A DNA stretch of 64,000 nt. Origin: Isoetes taiwanensis (lineage: Eukaryota; Streptophyta; Lycopodiopsida; Isoetales; Isoetaceae). Under the pieces are notes generated by a model that made no database searches, had not been told where the DNA came from, and worked only from the letters and a program-made list of their open reading frames with translations. Positions 50,606 through 63,208 of this stretch are shown in pieces. Location: NCBI GenBank assembly GCA_021234155.1, contig JAJEKV010000588.1, positions 1-64,000 of the forward strand, written 5' to 3'. Numbering within the stretch: position 1 is the first letter of the stretch; each line of letters begins with the position of its first letter. The position numbers and the translations under genes were made by a program.

Positions 50606-53600
50606 TCTACTTACTTAAAATGTGTCTTGGGGGGGTGTGTCCTCTTTTTCGACGGTAGGTGGACATCGAATCCGCAAAAAGCGAAATTTTGTGATCGAAA
50701 TTTGAAAATCCGATTGGGGAGATAATTTTGGGCGTTAATTTTATTAATATCATTTTATTTAACTATATCCCGCGGTTTCGCTAAACCGGCTAATCATTCG
50801 GATCGATTCCCTTCCCAGCTTTCCATCATTATTCCCCTGGGAATGAGGCGTTATGTGCAGCACCTTTCTCCATTGAGCAGAGCTCATCTCATCCGGCAGC
50901 AAGCAGGTGATTCCTTAACCTATAGCGAAATTTTGGGGCGGAGTTTTTGTTAGGGTTCTTTTTACTTTTTTGAGCCCACCATCCGGTGGTTTCCGATCCA
51001 GCCCTTTGAAATGGGCGAGGATTGGACAACCCAATATACCTCAGGAAGCGGCAAACCAATTATCTGGGAAGCGCCCGGAAAGATCGATGCCGGTACAAGG
51101 CGTTCTCTCATGAATCTTCATTTTCAGAGGTTTAGGAGTGCATCGCCTAGAGGCAACTTAGAGCGAGGCGGCACGCAGAGATTACGAGTTTAGGGTTATT
51201 TCAGGCGAGGGGTTTTTCGGGCTTCTTACGTTTCTTTATCTCCGTTTTTCGCGAAGTCCAATACTATTTTGCGGATGATCCACCGGGCTTACGGTCATCC
51301 ACCTTCCATCATTGTTTGCCATTGGAAAATCTCGTGAGCAAGTTGAGCAGATCGCATGAGCATAGCCGGCCAAGACGATCTTTGAAGCTATTAACCCATT
51401 GGCACAATCTAGAGGAATCGCTGGTGGGCAAATAGAACCCTAACATCTGAATACTATTTTATTTGTCTTGCATTTTACAGAAACTGCAAGATTTTTATTT
51501 GCTTGAAGCCGAGCAGTGTGGACTCCATCAATGGAGTTGGATCATTGTGGCTATACAACGTTTACTAGAAGAGATTATTCCAAAAATAGATTGGACGAAA
51601 GACTTTGAGCGAGATGGAGAAGTTGAAGCATGGGCACTGATCTGCGGCATTGAGGTGGTATATCCTTGCTATGTTTGAAGACGCTCTATTTTATTGGAGG
51701 CACAAAAATTTTAAAACCTGGGATGCTGCTGCATAGAAGAGGAGGTGCATTCTTTTTTTCCCAGTTGAAATCAAAATCGATTCTTTGCCTATCTAACACT
51801 AACTGATGTAGGGTTTTTACAGGTGCAGAATTTGAAAAATAAATGGACCAATTTGGCTTCAATCCACCTTTCATCGTTTTTTTTCTTCCAAATGTATGCT
51901 TCCCGAGATTGTTACCGCCTAGGTTTTTAGCGCCTAGATGGCAGGTTTTACGTTGGTTCTTGCAAGTTTATTGCCTTTGCCTTCTCTTAACCGTGTGCTT
52001 TTATAGGCACGAAGCAGAAGGAACACATTTTCTCTCAAAACCGCAGAGCGTTAAGAAGAAAGCAGCTAGGTCTGAGACAAGGTCATTAGTTGATTTTCCT
52101 TTTGAAAACATAAAAAGGATAGAGCAGAAACGTGGTAAGCAGGGGTGGGTATTGCTATGTTCTTTCCTTTTTAACAATATGGCTGACAGATCTGGACTAA
52201 AACAAAGTTTGTTTGTGTGGCAATACACATTTTTGCAGCTGAACATTTTGCTCATTCAAGGGCACCATGATGAGCCCAATATTGTAATACTTTCTGGAAC
52301 ACCCACTTCAAATGCCTCTTTATCTGATAATTAGGGAACAACGTGCATTAGATGTTTTTTTATACCTAGATGTGCTAGGCATAGAGCAAGAATTTGCGTG
52401 CCCCGCCAAGCTCAAGTTTATATTCTAATCTACTTGCAAATGTTACACCAGATCCTCTCCTATTGCAGCACAACGTATTGAGCAAGGTGTTTGGTATGCT
52501 TCCTTCATCTTCCTTTTTTCACAGCAAGAGTCTCCCTTTCTAAACAAACAAGTTGTCTCTTCCATGTGCCAAGAACAAGCTGTATATGTTGTCATACAAA
52601 CAGAAGTACGTCTTTTATATTTTGATTCAATAAAAAACGTGTTCGATTTTTTTGTATCCAATCATCATTAGAATGAGTTGCGTTTCGAAATACGGTTGTA
52701 TGACATATTCGCCAAGTTCGGAGGAATGCCAAGGATGCCAAGAAAAAGATTATCACGAGCAAAAAGCACGAACTTCTATGTCCAGCTCTTTTCATTCTTT
52801 CTTTGCCAAGAGCAATTATATAGAAAAAGGGCATACTTTTTGAAGGAGCATATTATATGGGCACTTTTAACGTAACATATAATCTTAATTGATGCCGTGG
52901 GTTGTGAAGCCCTGTGATATCCGTGGTCTATATGGTATTTGCAAAATCATACACCTACATAAACGGCAATATCTCGAAACGAAGGAGTTAAAACCCGCTT
53001 TGAGGTCTTTTGGTGCAAAAAGCAGGTCCCATATGTCTTCCCCTGTTCAAATATGGTAAGAGTCTTAAGCATAACTTTGAGGAAGGAAGGAATTTAAGTG
53101 AAAGTTAGCATCGGTTGGAAAAAATACATGAATAGAGAAGATCATCGAAAAAAAAAACGCACTAATTTCCAAACTCTTTAACACGTGTGATGATGTCCGG
53201 GTCATCCAACTGAAGAACCTTTCCCTAAATGCACATTGCCATAAGAAGACAAGAGAGAAAACAGTAAAGGAGGGTTCATGAAATCAAGTAAACACAATGT
53301 TTACCTTCAAGGACGGTGTGAACCTCCTAATTATTCGATTCGTTTGCAAAAGAAATCTATTGCAAAAGAAGTTATTTTATTTTTGCTTTAAAATCTTCTA
53401 CTCTTTGGAATTATTCAGTATTTTGCACATCACGTTCCATTGATTTAAAAGACAAAACTTGCATAACTTTCATGGCACATACTGTACGTCTTAGGCAATA
53501 AAAAAAGGATCTTGAAATTAGATATATGCATGAAGAATGGGCCAAAGGTTGCTCACATAGGCATAAAAGTATCACTTAAGACAACTGGACGAGGAGCACA

Positions 53601-54809
53601 AAGGGTAATAATCTCTAGCATATAATGAACAAGCATAAGCATTTGAAGATTTTGTCAATGTTGTGACAAGACATACATAAGCACTCCATGTAGTTAGTTA
53701 ATGCAAGTGCATCTATTCCAATTACAAGCATTGGAAAGAAAATACACAATACATGCCTGACAAACCAAACGTGGTAATGTTAACCAAAAGGAAAACACAC
53801 AAGCTCATTTAGGTCCAAGATTGTCAAGCACATATGTGGCAAATAATTGCAATTAGTTTATTGTCGTCTTTAACATTTTAATACCATTATTATATCATTT
53901 AAAAATATTGAGAGTATGTTTAAGAACATTTTGTGTAACATAAGTTTTCGCCATAGGGAATTCTTTGTAGTGGACAACACACAATGATATGTAGTCATGT
54001 TGGAAAGGGCTAACTTATTTCAAACAATAATGTTCACACAACAAATATTGGCATTTGTGACATGGTCAACAACTTTTTGAATTATACACTATTTAGTCAC
54101 GCGATCATATGTGAGATCTTGAGCACAGGTTTTGGGTCTGCTTCCCATATTTTCACTTTAAGGAACGGGTACATTCGCCCCCCCATGTTCTTACGCAACA
54201 TTGTTTTCTCTACTAAAATCCATCCTTTAAATGCAAAGTTAATACATTGATGATACTCTTAGTAGAAAACTTCAACCAGCAACAAAAACAATTAGAAAAG
54301 CACATAATGCTTACTCTTGCAAACATGTTTTTAGCTGACATTTTTGGATTTACCGTAATTTTTCCACTTCGTTCATATAGTTTTGAAAGATTACGGACAT
54401 TTTGGATAATGGCATTTTGATGAGCATGAAGTATACCTAGAGTGATATCTCAATAGAGATAGAGGTAAGATAGAGGTAATGGAGAAACCTTTACATTATG
54501 TAACTCAAATTGCTTACAGATTTTAACAGGTGGTTTTATGATTGTTGATAGAGCACTTTGTGACGTGATGTCATGTGCAGATTATTTGGGGAACTCATTG
54601 TTGTTTTGGAAGGAGATTTTTACTTCCTTGAAGTACACTTATATATAGAATCATGTTGGGGTCATTATAAATATGCAAGTGATGAAACATATCCATTCTT
54701 GCAAGCATCAACCTGTAGTGTTATTGGAAGTTGCACAACTAGACGTTAAATGCCAAGTAAGAATACAAGCCACGACATTAGCCGGCAACGCCGGGCACAC
54801 GTTTACTAG
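50606..54809 (+). mobile_element. Helitron unit 4 (4,204 bp)
   Basis: Abuts unit 3; ends CTAG at 54806-54809 with a hairpin lacking one C (54781-54796). The captured gene's first exon is cleanest here: ATG 51011, MGEDWTTQYTSGSGKPIIWE, GT donor at 51093. The middle part (about 51.43-52.64 kb) matches unit 6 almost base for base, including a 163-codon frame. Confidence 0.87.
51843..52334 (+). CDS. 163-codon frame of the captured gene, unit 4 copy
   Basis: Opens at ATG 51843 with MDQFGFNPPFIVFFLPNVCF, passes a hydrophobic segment (RWFLQVYCLCLLLTVCFYRH), a basic part (KKKAARSETRSLVDFPFENI) and ends LNILLIQGHHDEPNIVILSG ... LSDN, stop. An acceptor (TTTTTACAG) lies just upstream, so the true start may be an earlier exon in another frame. 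Units 2, 3 and 5 break this frame by indels. The function is unknown; the hydrophobic segment may be intron or UTR translated by chance, whereas the C-terminal half looks coding. Confidence 0.35.
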   Translation: MDQFGFNPPFIVFFLPNVCFPRLLPPRFLAPRWQVLRWFLQVYCLCLLLTVCFYRHEAEGTHFLSKPQSVKKKAARSETRSLVDFPFENIKRIEQKRGKQGWVLLCSFLFNNMADRSGLKQSLFVWQYTFLQLNILLIQGHHDEPNIVILSGTPTSNASLSDN

Positions 54810-57800
54810 TCTACTTACTTAAAATGTGTCTTGGGGGTGTGTCCTCTTTTTCCTACCACGGTGGACATCGAATCCCAAAAAAAGCGAAATTTTGTGATCA
54901 GAAATTTGAAAATCCGGTGGGAGATAATTTTGGGCGTTAATTTTATTAATATCATTTTATTTAACTATATCCGCGGGTTACGCTAAACCAGCTAATCATT
55001 CGGATCTATTCCCTTCCCAGCTTTCCATCATTATTCCCCTGGGAATGAGGCGTTATGTGCAGCACCTTTCTCCATTGAGCAGAGCTCATCTCATCCGGCG
55101 CAAAGAAGGGTGATTCCTTAACCTATAGCGAAATTTTGGGGCCGGAGTTTTTTTGTTAGGGTTCTTTTTCTGTTTTCAGAGCCCACCATCCAGTGGTTTC
55201 TGATCAGCCTTTGAAATGGCAGAGGATTGGACAACCCAATATACCTCAGGAAACGGCAAGCCAATTATCTCAGGAAGCGCCAGCAGCATCTGATGCCAGG
55301 TACAAGACGTTCTCTCCGCGAATCTTCATTTCCTGTAGGTTTAGGAGTGCATCGCCTAGAGGCAACTTAGAGCAGGGGCAGACAGCAGATTACCAGGTTT
55401 AGGGTTATTTCAGCTGAGGGTTTTTTCAGGCTTCTTACGTTTCTTTATCTCTGTTTTGCAGAAGTCCAATACTATTTTGCAGATGATCCACCAGGCTTAC
55501 CAGTCATCCACCTTCCATCATTGTTTGCCGTGGAAAATCTCAGGAGCAAGTTGAGCAGATCGCATGAGCATAGCCGGCCAAGACGATCTTTGAAGCTATT
55601 AACCCATTGGCACAATCTAGAGGAATCGCTGGTGGGCAAATAGAACCCTAACATCTGAATACTATTTTATTTGTCTTGCATTTTACAGAAACTGCAAGAT
55701 TTTTATTTGCTTGAAGCCGAGCAGTGTGGACTCCATCAATGGAGTTGGATCATTGTGGCTATACAACGTTTACTAGAAGAGATTATTCCAAAAATAGATT
55801 GGACGAAAGACTTTGAGCGAGATGGAGAAGTTGAAGCATGGGCACCGACCGCGGCATTGAGGTGGTATATCCTTGCTATGTTTGAAGACGCTCTATTTTA
55901 TTGGAGGCACAAAAATTTTAAAACCTGGGATGCTGCTGCATAGAAGAGGAGGTGCATTCTTTTTTTCCCAGTTGAAATCAAAATCGATTCTTTGCCTATC
56001 TAACACTAACGATGTAGGGTTTTACAGTGCGTGTAATTTGAAAAATAAATGGACCAATTTGGCTTCAATCCACCTTTCATCGCTTTTTTTCTTCCAAATG
56101 TATGCTTCCCGAGATTGTTACCGCTTAGGTTTTTTAGCCTAGATGGCGTGTTTTACGTTGGTTCTTGCAAGTTTATTGCCTTTGCCTTCTCTTAACCGTG
56201 TGCTTTTATAGGCACGCGGCGTAAGGAACACATTTTCTCTCAAAACCGCAGAGCGTTAAGAAGAAAGCAGCTAGGTCTGAGACAAGGTCATTAGTTGATT
56301 TTCCTTTTGAAAACATAAAAAGGATAGAGCGTAAACGTGGTAGCGTGGGTGGGTATTGCTATGTTCTTTCCTTTTTAACAATATGGTGGACGATGATCCG
56401 GACTAAAACAAAGTTTGTTTGTGTGGCAATACACATTTTTGCAGCTGAACATTTTGCTCATTCAAGGGCACCATGATGAGCCCAATATTGTAATACTTTC
56501 TGGAACACCCACTTCAAATGCCTCTTTATCTGATAATTAGGGAACAACGTGCATTAGATGTTTTTTTATACCTAGATGTGCTAGGCATAGAGCAAGAATT
56601 TGCAGGCCTGCCAAGCTCAAGTTTATATTCTAATCTACTTGCAAATGTTACACCAGATCCTCTCCTATTGCAGCACAACGTATTGAGCAAGGTGTTTGGT
56701 ATGCTTCCTTCATCTTCCTTTTTTCACAGCAAGAGTCTCCCTTTCTAAACAAACAAGTTGTCTCTTCCATGTGCCAAGAACAAGCTGTATATGTTGTCAT
56801 ACAAACAGAAGTACGTCTTTTATATTTTGATTCAATAAAAAACGTGTTCGATTCTTTGTATCCAATCATCATTCAGAATGAGTTGCAGTTTCAGAAGTAC
56901 AGTTGTATGACATATTCTGGCCAAGTTCAGAGGAATGCCAAGGATGCCAAGAACAGTATCATACGAGCAAAAAGCACAGAACTTCTATGTCCAGCTCTTT
57001 CATTCTTTCTTTGCCAAGAGCAGTATATAGAAAAGGGCATACTTTTGAAGGAGCATATTATATGGGCACTTTTAACGTAACATATAATCTTAATTGATGC
57101 CGTGGTTGTGAAGCCTGTGATATCTGTGTCTATATGGTATTTGCAAAATCATACACCTACATAAACTGGCAATATCTGAAACGAAGGAGTTAAAACCTGC
57201 TGAGGTCTTTTGGTGCAAAGACAGTCCCATATGTCTTCCCTGTTCAAATATGGTAAGAGTCTTAAGCATAACTTTGAGGAAGGAAGCGGAATTTAAGTGA
57301 ACAGTTAGCATCAGCGGAAAAAATACATGAATAGAGAAGATCACTGAGCAAAAACGCACTAATTTCCAAACTCTTTAACACGTGTGATGATGTCTGGTCT
57401 GTCAACTGAAGAACCTTTCCCTAAATGCACATTGCCATAAGAAGACAAGAGAGAAAACAGAAAGGGAGGGTTCATGAAATCAAGTAAACACAATGTTTAC
57501 CTTCAAGGACGGTGTGAACCTCCTAATTATTCGATTCGTTTGCAAAAGAAATCTATTGCAAAAGAAGTTATTTTATTTTTGCTTTAAAATCTTCTACTCT
57601 TTGGAATTATTCGTATTTTGCACACGTTCCATTGATTTAAAAGACAAAAACTTGCATAACTTTCATGGCACATATTGTATGTCTTAGGCAATAAAAAGAG
57701 GATCTTGAAATTAGATATATGCATGAAGAATGGGCCAAAGGTTGCTCACATAGGCATAAAGGTATCACTTAAGACAACTGGACGAGGAGCACAAAGGGTA

Positions 57801-58999
57801 ATAATCTCTAGCATATAATGAACAAGCATAAGCATTTGAAGATTTTGTCAATGTTGTGACAAGACATACATAAGCACTCCATGTAGTTAGTTAATGCAAG
57901 TGCATCTATTCCAATTACAAGCATTGGAAAGAAAATACACAATACATGCCTGACAAACCAAACGTGGTAATGTTAACCAAAAGGAAAACACACAAGCTCA
58001 TTTAGGTCCAAGATTGTCAAGCACATATGTGGCAAATAATTGCAATTAGTTTATTGTCGTCTTTAACATTTTAATACCATTATTATATCATTTAAAAATA
58101 TTGAGAGTATGTTTAAGAACATTTTGTGTAACATAAGTTTTCGCCATAGGGAATTCTTTGTAGTGGACAACACACAATGATATGTAGTCATGTTGGAAAG
58201 GGCTAACTTATTTCAAACAATAATGTTCACACAACAAATATTGGCATTTGTGACATGGTCAACAACTTTTTGAATTATACACTATTTAGTCACGCGATCA
58301 TATGTGAGATCTTGAGCAATGTGTTTTGGGTCCGCTTCCCATATTTTCACTTTAAGGAACGGGTACATTCGCCCCCATGTTCTTACGCAACATTGTTTTT
58401 CTACTAAAATCCATCCTTTAAATGCAAAGTTAATACATTGATGATACTCTTAGTAGAAAACTTCAACAAAGAACAAAAACAATTAGAAAAGCACATAATG
58501 CTTACTCTTGCAAACATGTTTTTAGTCGACATTTTGGATTTATCAGTAATTTTTCCACTTCGCTCATATAGTTTTGAAAGATTACGGACATTTTGATAAT
58601 GGCATTTTGATGAGCATGAAGTATACCTAGAGTGATATCTCAATAGAGATAGAGGTAAGATAGAGGTAATGGAGAAACCTTTACATTATGTAACTCAAAT
58701 TGCTTACTGATTTTAATGTGTGGTTTTATGATTGTTGATAGAGCACTTTGTGACGGATGTCATGTGCGCATTATTTGGGGAACTCATTGTTGTTTTGGAA
58801 GGAGATTTTTACTTCCTTGAAGTACACTTATATATAGAATCATGTTGGGGTCATTATAAATATGCAAGTGATGAAACATATCCATTCTTGCAAGCATCAA
58901 CCTGTAGTGTTATTGGAAGTTGCACAACTAGACGTTAAATGCCAAGTAAGAATACAAGCCACGACATTAGCCCGGCAACGCCGGGCACACGTTTACTAG
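54810..58999 (+). mobile_element. Helitron unit 5 (4,190 bp)
   Basis: Abuts unit 4; hairpin at 58970-58986, CTAG at 58996-58999. The 5' 500 bp match unit 6 closely. Splice signals of the captured gene are well kept here (acceptors TTTTGCAG at 55461 and TTTTACAG before 55689). No replication protein is found. Confidence 0.87.
55216..55943 (+). pseudogene. Captured host gene, 5' exons (example in unit 5; same in units 2-7)
   Basis: A start codon at 55216 (equivalents at 42618, 46811, 51011, 59411 and 63614) opens AEDWTTQYTSG and leads to a GTAC donor. After acceptor TTTTGCAG, an exon from 55462 reads VQYYFADDPPGLPVIHLPSL to a GT donor at 55632. After acceptor TTTTACAG the next exon begins KLQDFYLLEAEQCGLHQWSW, then LLEEIIPKIDWTKDFERDGE and LRWYILAMFEDALFYWRHKN, stopping at 55941. 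The last two exons join in phase. Unit 4 has the cleaner first exon. Intact introns show capture as genomic DNA. The protein is unknown to me. Because units differ by indels, no single copy gives an unbroken frame from ATG to stop. Confidence 0.55.
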
Positions 59000-60243
59000 T
59001 CTACTTACTTAAAATGTGTCTTGGGGGGGTGTGTCCTCTTTTTTCCGGCCGCCGGTGGACATCGGAATCCGGCAAAAAAGCGAAATTTTGTGATCAGAAA
59101 TTTGAAAATCCGGTGGGAGATAATTTTGGGCGTTAATTTTATTAATATCATTTTATTTAACTATATCCGCGGGTTACGCTAAACCAGCTAATCATTCGGA
59201 TCTATTCCCTTCCCAGCTTTCCATCATTATTCCCCTGGGAATGAGGCGTTATGTGCAGCACCTTTCTCCATTGAGCAGAGCTCATCTCATCCGGCAGCAA
59301 GCAGGTGATTCCTTAACCTATAGCGAAATTTTGGGGCCGGAGTTTTTTTGTTAGGGTTCTTTTTCTGTTTTCAGAGCCCACCATCCAGTGGTTTCTGATC
59401 AGCCTTTGAAATGGCAGAGGATTGGACAACCCAATATACCTCAGGAAACGGCAAGCCAATTATCTCAGGAAGCGCCAGCAGCATCTGATGCCAGGTACAA
59501 GACGTTCTCTCCGCGAATCTTCATTTCCTGTAGGTTTAGGAGTGCATCGCCTAGAGGCAACTTAGAAGGGGGCGCATGCAGCCATTACTGTGTTTAGGGT
59601 TATTTCACCGAGGGTTTTTTCGGGCTTCTACGTTTCTTTATCTCTGCTTTTGCGAAGTCCAATACTATTTTGCGAGATGATCCACCAGCTTACCTACCAT
59701 CCACCTTCCATCATTGTTTGCCGTGGAAAATCTCAGAGCAAGTTGAGCGATCGCATGAGCATAGCCCGCCAAGACGATCTTTGAAGCTATTAACCCATTG
59801 GCACAATCTAGAGGAATCATTTGGTGGGCAAATAGAACCCTAACATCTCGAATACTATTTTATTTGTCTTGCATTTTCTGTAAAACGCAAGATTTTTATT
59901 TGCTTGAAGCCGAGCAGTGTGGACTCCATCAATGGAGTTGGATCATTGTGGCTATACAACGTTTACTAGAAGAGATTATTCCAAAAATAGATTGGACGAA
60001 AGACTTTGAGCGAGATGGAGAAGTTGAAGCATGGGCACTGATCTGCGGCATTGAGGTGGTATATCCTTGCTATGTTTGAAGACGCTCTATTTTATTGGAG
60101 GCACAAAAATTTTAAAACCTGGGATGCTGCTGCATAGAAGAGGAGGTGCATTCTTTTTTTCCCAGTTGAAATCAAAATCGATTCTTTGCCTATCTAACAC
60201 TAACTGATGTAGGGTTTTTACAGGTGCAGAATTTGAAAAATAA

Positions 60244-60735
60244 ATGGACCAATTTGGCTTCAATCCACCTTTCATCGTTTTTTTTCTTCCAAATGTATGC
60301 TTCCCGAGATTGTTACCGCCTAGGTTTTTAGCGCCTAGATGGCAGGTTTTACGTTGGTTCTTGCAAGTTTATTGCCTTTGCCTTCTCTTAACCGTGTGCT
60401 TTTATAGGCACGAAGCAGAAGGAACACATTTTCTCTCAAAACCGCAGAGCGTTAAGAAGAAAGCAGCTAGGTCTGAGACAAGGTCATTAGTTGATTTTCC
60501 TTTTGAAAACATAAAAAGGATAGAGCAGAAACGTGGTAAGCAGGGGTGGGTATTGCTATGTTCTTTCCTTTTTAACAATATGGCTGACAGATCTGGACTA
60601 AAACAAAGTTTGTTTGTGTGGCAATACACATTTTTGCAGCTGAACATTTTGCTCATTCAAGGGCACCATGATGAGCCCAATATTGTAATACTTTCTGGAA
60701 CACCCACTTCAAATGCCTCTTTATCTGATAATTAG
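60244..60735 (+). CDS. 163-codon frame of the captured gene, unit 6 copy
   Basis: Identical in protein sequence to the frame at 51843-52334, 8.4 kb away and two units earlier. Its C-terminal half (from KPQSVKKKAARSE to LSDN) is the most protein-like part. Directly downstream the next frames of the same gene follow in order. Same reservations as for the unit 4 copy. Confidence 0.35.
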   Translation: MDQFGFNPPFIVFFLPNVCFPRLLPPRFLAPRWQVLRWFLQVYCLCLLLTVCFYRHEAEGTHFLSKPQSVKKKAARSETRSLVDFPFENIKRIEQKRGKQGWVLLCSFLFNNMADRSGLKQSLFVWQYTFLQLNILLIQGHHDEPNIVILSGTPTSNASLSDN

Positions 60736-61227
60736 GGAACAACGTGCATTAGATGTTTTTTTATACCTAGATGTGCTAGGCATAGAGCAAGAATTTGCAG
60801 GCCTGCCAAGCTCAAGTTTATATTCTAATCTACTTGCAAATGTTACACCAGATCCTCTCCTATTGCAGCACAACGTATTGAGCAAGGTGTTTGGTATGCT
60901 TCCTTCATCTTCCTTTTTTCACAGCAAGAGTCTCCCTTTCTAAACAAACAAGTTGTCTCTTCCATGTGCCAAGAACAAGCTGTATATGTTGTCATACAAA
61001 CAGAAGTACGTCTTTTATATTTTGATTCAATAAAAAACGTGTTCGATTCTTTGTATCCAATCATCATTCAGAATGAGTTGCAGTTTCAGAAGTACAGTTG
61101 TATGACATATTCTGGCCAAGTTCAGAGGAATGCCAAGGATGCCAAGAACGATTATCATCACGAGCAAAAAGCCTGGAACTTCTATGTCCGGCTCTTTCAT
61201 TCTTTCTTTGCCAAGAGCGTTATATAG
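60713..61227 (+). pseudogene. Captured gene, 3' exons or shifted frames (unit 6)
   Basis: Two consecutive frames: 60713-60943, with REQRALDVFLYLDVLGIEQE and LLLQHNVLSKVFGMLPSSSF, then 60964-61227, with VRLLYFDSIKNVFDSLYPII, RNAKDAKNDYHHEQKAWNF and FFAKSVI, stop. Unit 5 has the first frame unchanged. The frames overlap the preceding 163-codon frame at its end, so these are either exons with tiny introns or one frame broken by indels. No catalytic motif is recognised. Confidence 0.4.
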
Positions 61228-63208
61228 AAAAGGGCATACTTTTGAAGGAGCATATTATATGGGCACTTTTAGCGTAACATATAATCTTAATTGATGCCGA
61301 GTGGTTGTGAAGCCCTGTGATATCGGTGTGTCTATATGGTATTTGCAAAATCATACACCTACATAAAGCGGCAATATCCGGAAACGAAGGAGTTAAAACC
61401 TGCTTTGAGGTCTTTTGGTGCAAAGGCAGGTCCCATATGTCTTCCCCTGTTCAAATATGGTAAGAGTCTTAAGCATAACTTTGAGGAAGGAAGCGGAATT
61501 TAAGTGAACAGTTAGCATCAGTGGAAAAAATACATGAATAGAAGATCACTGAGCAAAAACGCACTAATTTCCAAACTCTTTAACACGTGTGATGATGTCT
61601 GGTCTGTCAACTGAAGAACCTTTCCCTAAATGCACATTGCCATAAGAAGACAAGAGAGAAAACAGAAAGGGAGGGTTCATGAAATCAAGTAAACACAATG
61701 TTTACCTTCAAGGACGGTGTGAACCTCCTAATTATTCGATTCGTTTGCAAAAGAAATCTATTGCAAAAGAAGTTATTTTATTTTTGCTTTAAAATCTTCT
61801 ACTCTTTGGAATTATTCGTATTTTGCACACGTTCCATTGATTTAAAAGACAAAAACTTGCATAACTTTCATGGCACATATTGTATGTCTTAGGCAATAAA
61901 AAGAGGATCTTGAAATTAGATATATGCATGAAGAATGGGCCAAAGGTTGCTCACATAGGCATAAAGGTATCACTTAAGACAACTGGACGAGGAGCACAAA
62001 GGGTAATAATCTCTAGCATATAATGAACAAGCATAAGCATTTGAAGATTTTGTCAATGTTGTGACAAGACATACATAAGCACTCCATGTAGTTAGTTAAT
62101 GCAAGTGCATCTATTCCAATTACAAGCATTGGAAAGAAAATACACAATACATGCACGAAAACCAAGCGTGGTAATGTTAACCAAAAGGAAAACACACAAG
62201 CTCATTTAGGTCCAAGATTGTCAAGCACATATGTGGCAAATAATTGCAATTAGTTTATTGTCGTCTTTAACATTTTAATACCATTATTATATCATTTAAA
62301 AATATTGAGAGTATGTTTAAGAACATTTTGTGTAACATAAGTTTTAAGCCATAGGGAATTCTTTGTAGTGGACAACACACAATGATATGTAGTCATGTTG
62401 GAAAGGGCTAACTTATTTCAAACAATAATGTTCACACAACAAATATTGGCATTTGTGACATGGTCAACAACTTTTTGAATTATACACTATTTAGTCAGCG
62501 ATCATATGTGAGATCTTGAGCATGAGGTTTTGGGTCCGCTTCCCATATTTTCACTTTAAGGAGCGGGTACATTAAGCCCCCATGTTCTTCACGCCAACAT
62601 TGTTTTCTCTACTAAAATCCATCCTTTAAATGCAAAGTTAATACATTGATGATACTCTTAGTAGAAAACTTCAACCAGACAACAAAAACAATTAGAAAAG
62701 CACATAATGCTTACTCTTGCAAACATGTTTTAGGTGACATTTTTGGATTCATCAGTAATTTTTCCACCGTTCATATAGTTTTGAAAGATTACGGACATTT
62801 TGGATAATGGCATTTTGATGAGCATGAAGTATACCTAGAGTGATATCTCAATAGAGATAGAGGTAAGATAGAGGTAATGGAGAAACCTTTACATTATGTA
62901 ACTCAAATTGCTTACAGATTTTAACAGGTGGTTTTATGATTGTTGATAGAGCACTTTGTGACGTGATGTCATGTGCAGATTATTTGGGGAACTCATTGTT
63001 GTTTTGGAAGGAGATTTTTACTTCCTTGAAGTACACTTATATATAGAATCATGTTGGGGTCATTATAAATATGCAAGTGATGAAACATATCCATTCTTGC
63101 AAGCATCAACCTGTAGTGTTATTGGAAGTTGCACAACTAGACGTTAAATGCCAAGTAAGAATACAAGCCACGACATTAGCCCGGCAACGCCGGGCACACG
63201 TTTACTAG

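Larger units (their letters stand above)
59000..63208 (+). mobile_element. Helitron unit 6 (4,209 bp)
   Basis: Abuts unit 5; hairpin at 63179-63195, CTAG at 63205-63208. It carries the most complete set of open frames of the captured gene. A short patch (59.56-59.89 kb) shows the CAG-to-CG changes while both sides do not. Confidence 0.87.

Noticed and set aside
60713-61227. Ulp1-type protease or transposase reading of the captured gene
   Set aside because: The phrase LLYFDSIKNV loosely recalls such proteins, but no catalytic His/Asp/Cys or DDE pattern can be placed.
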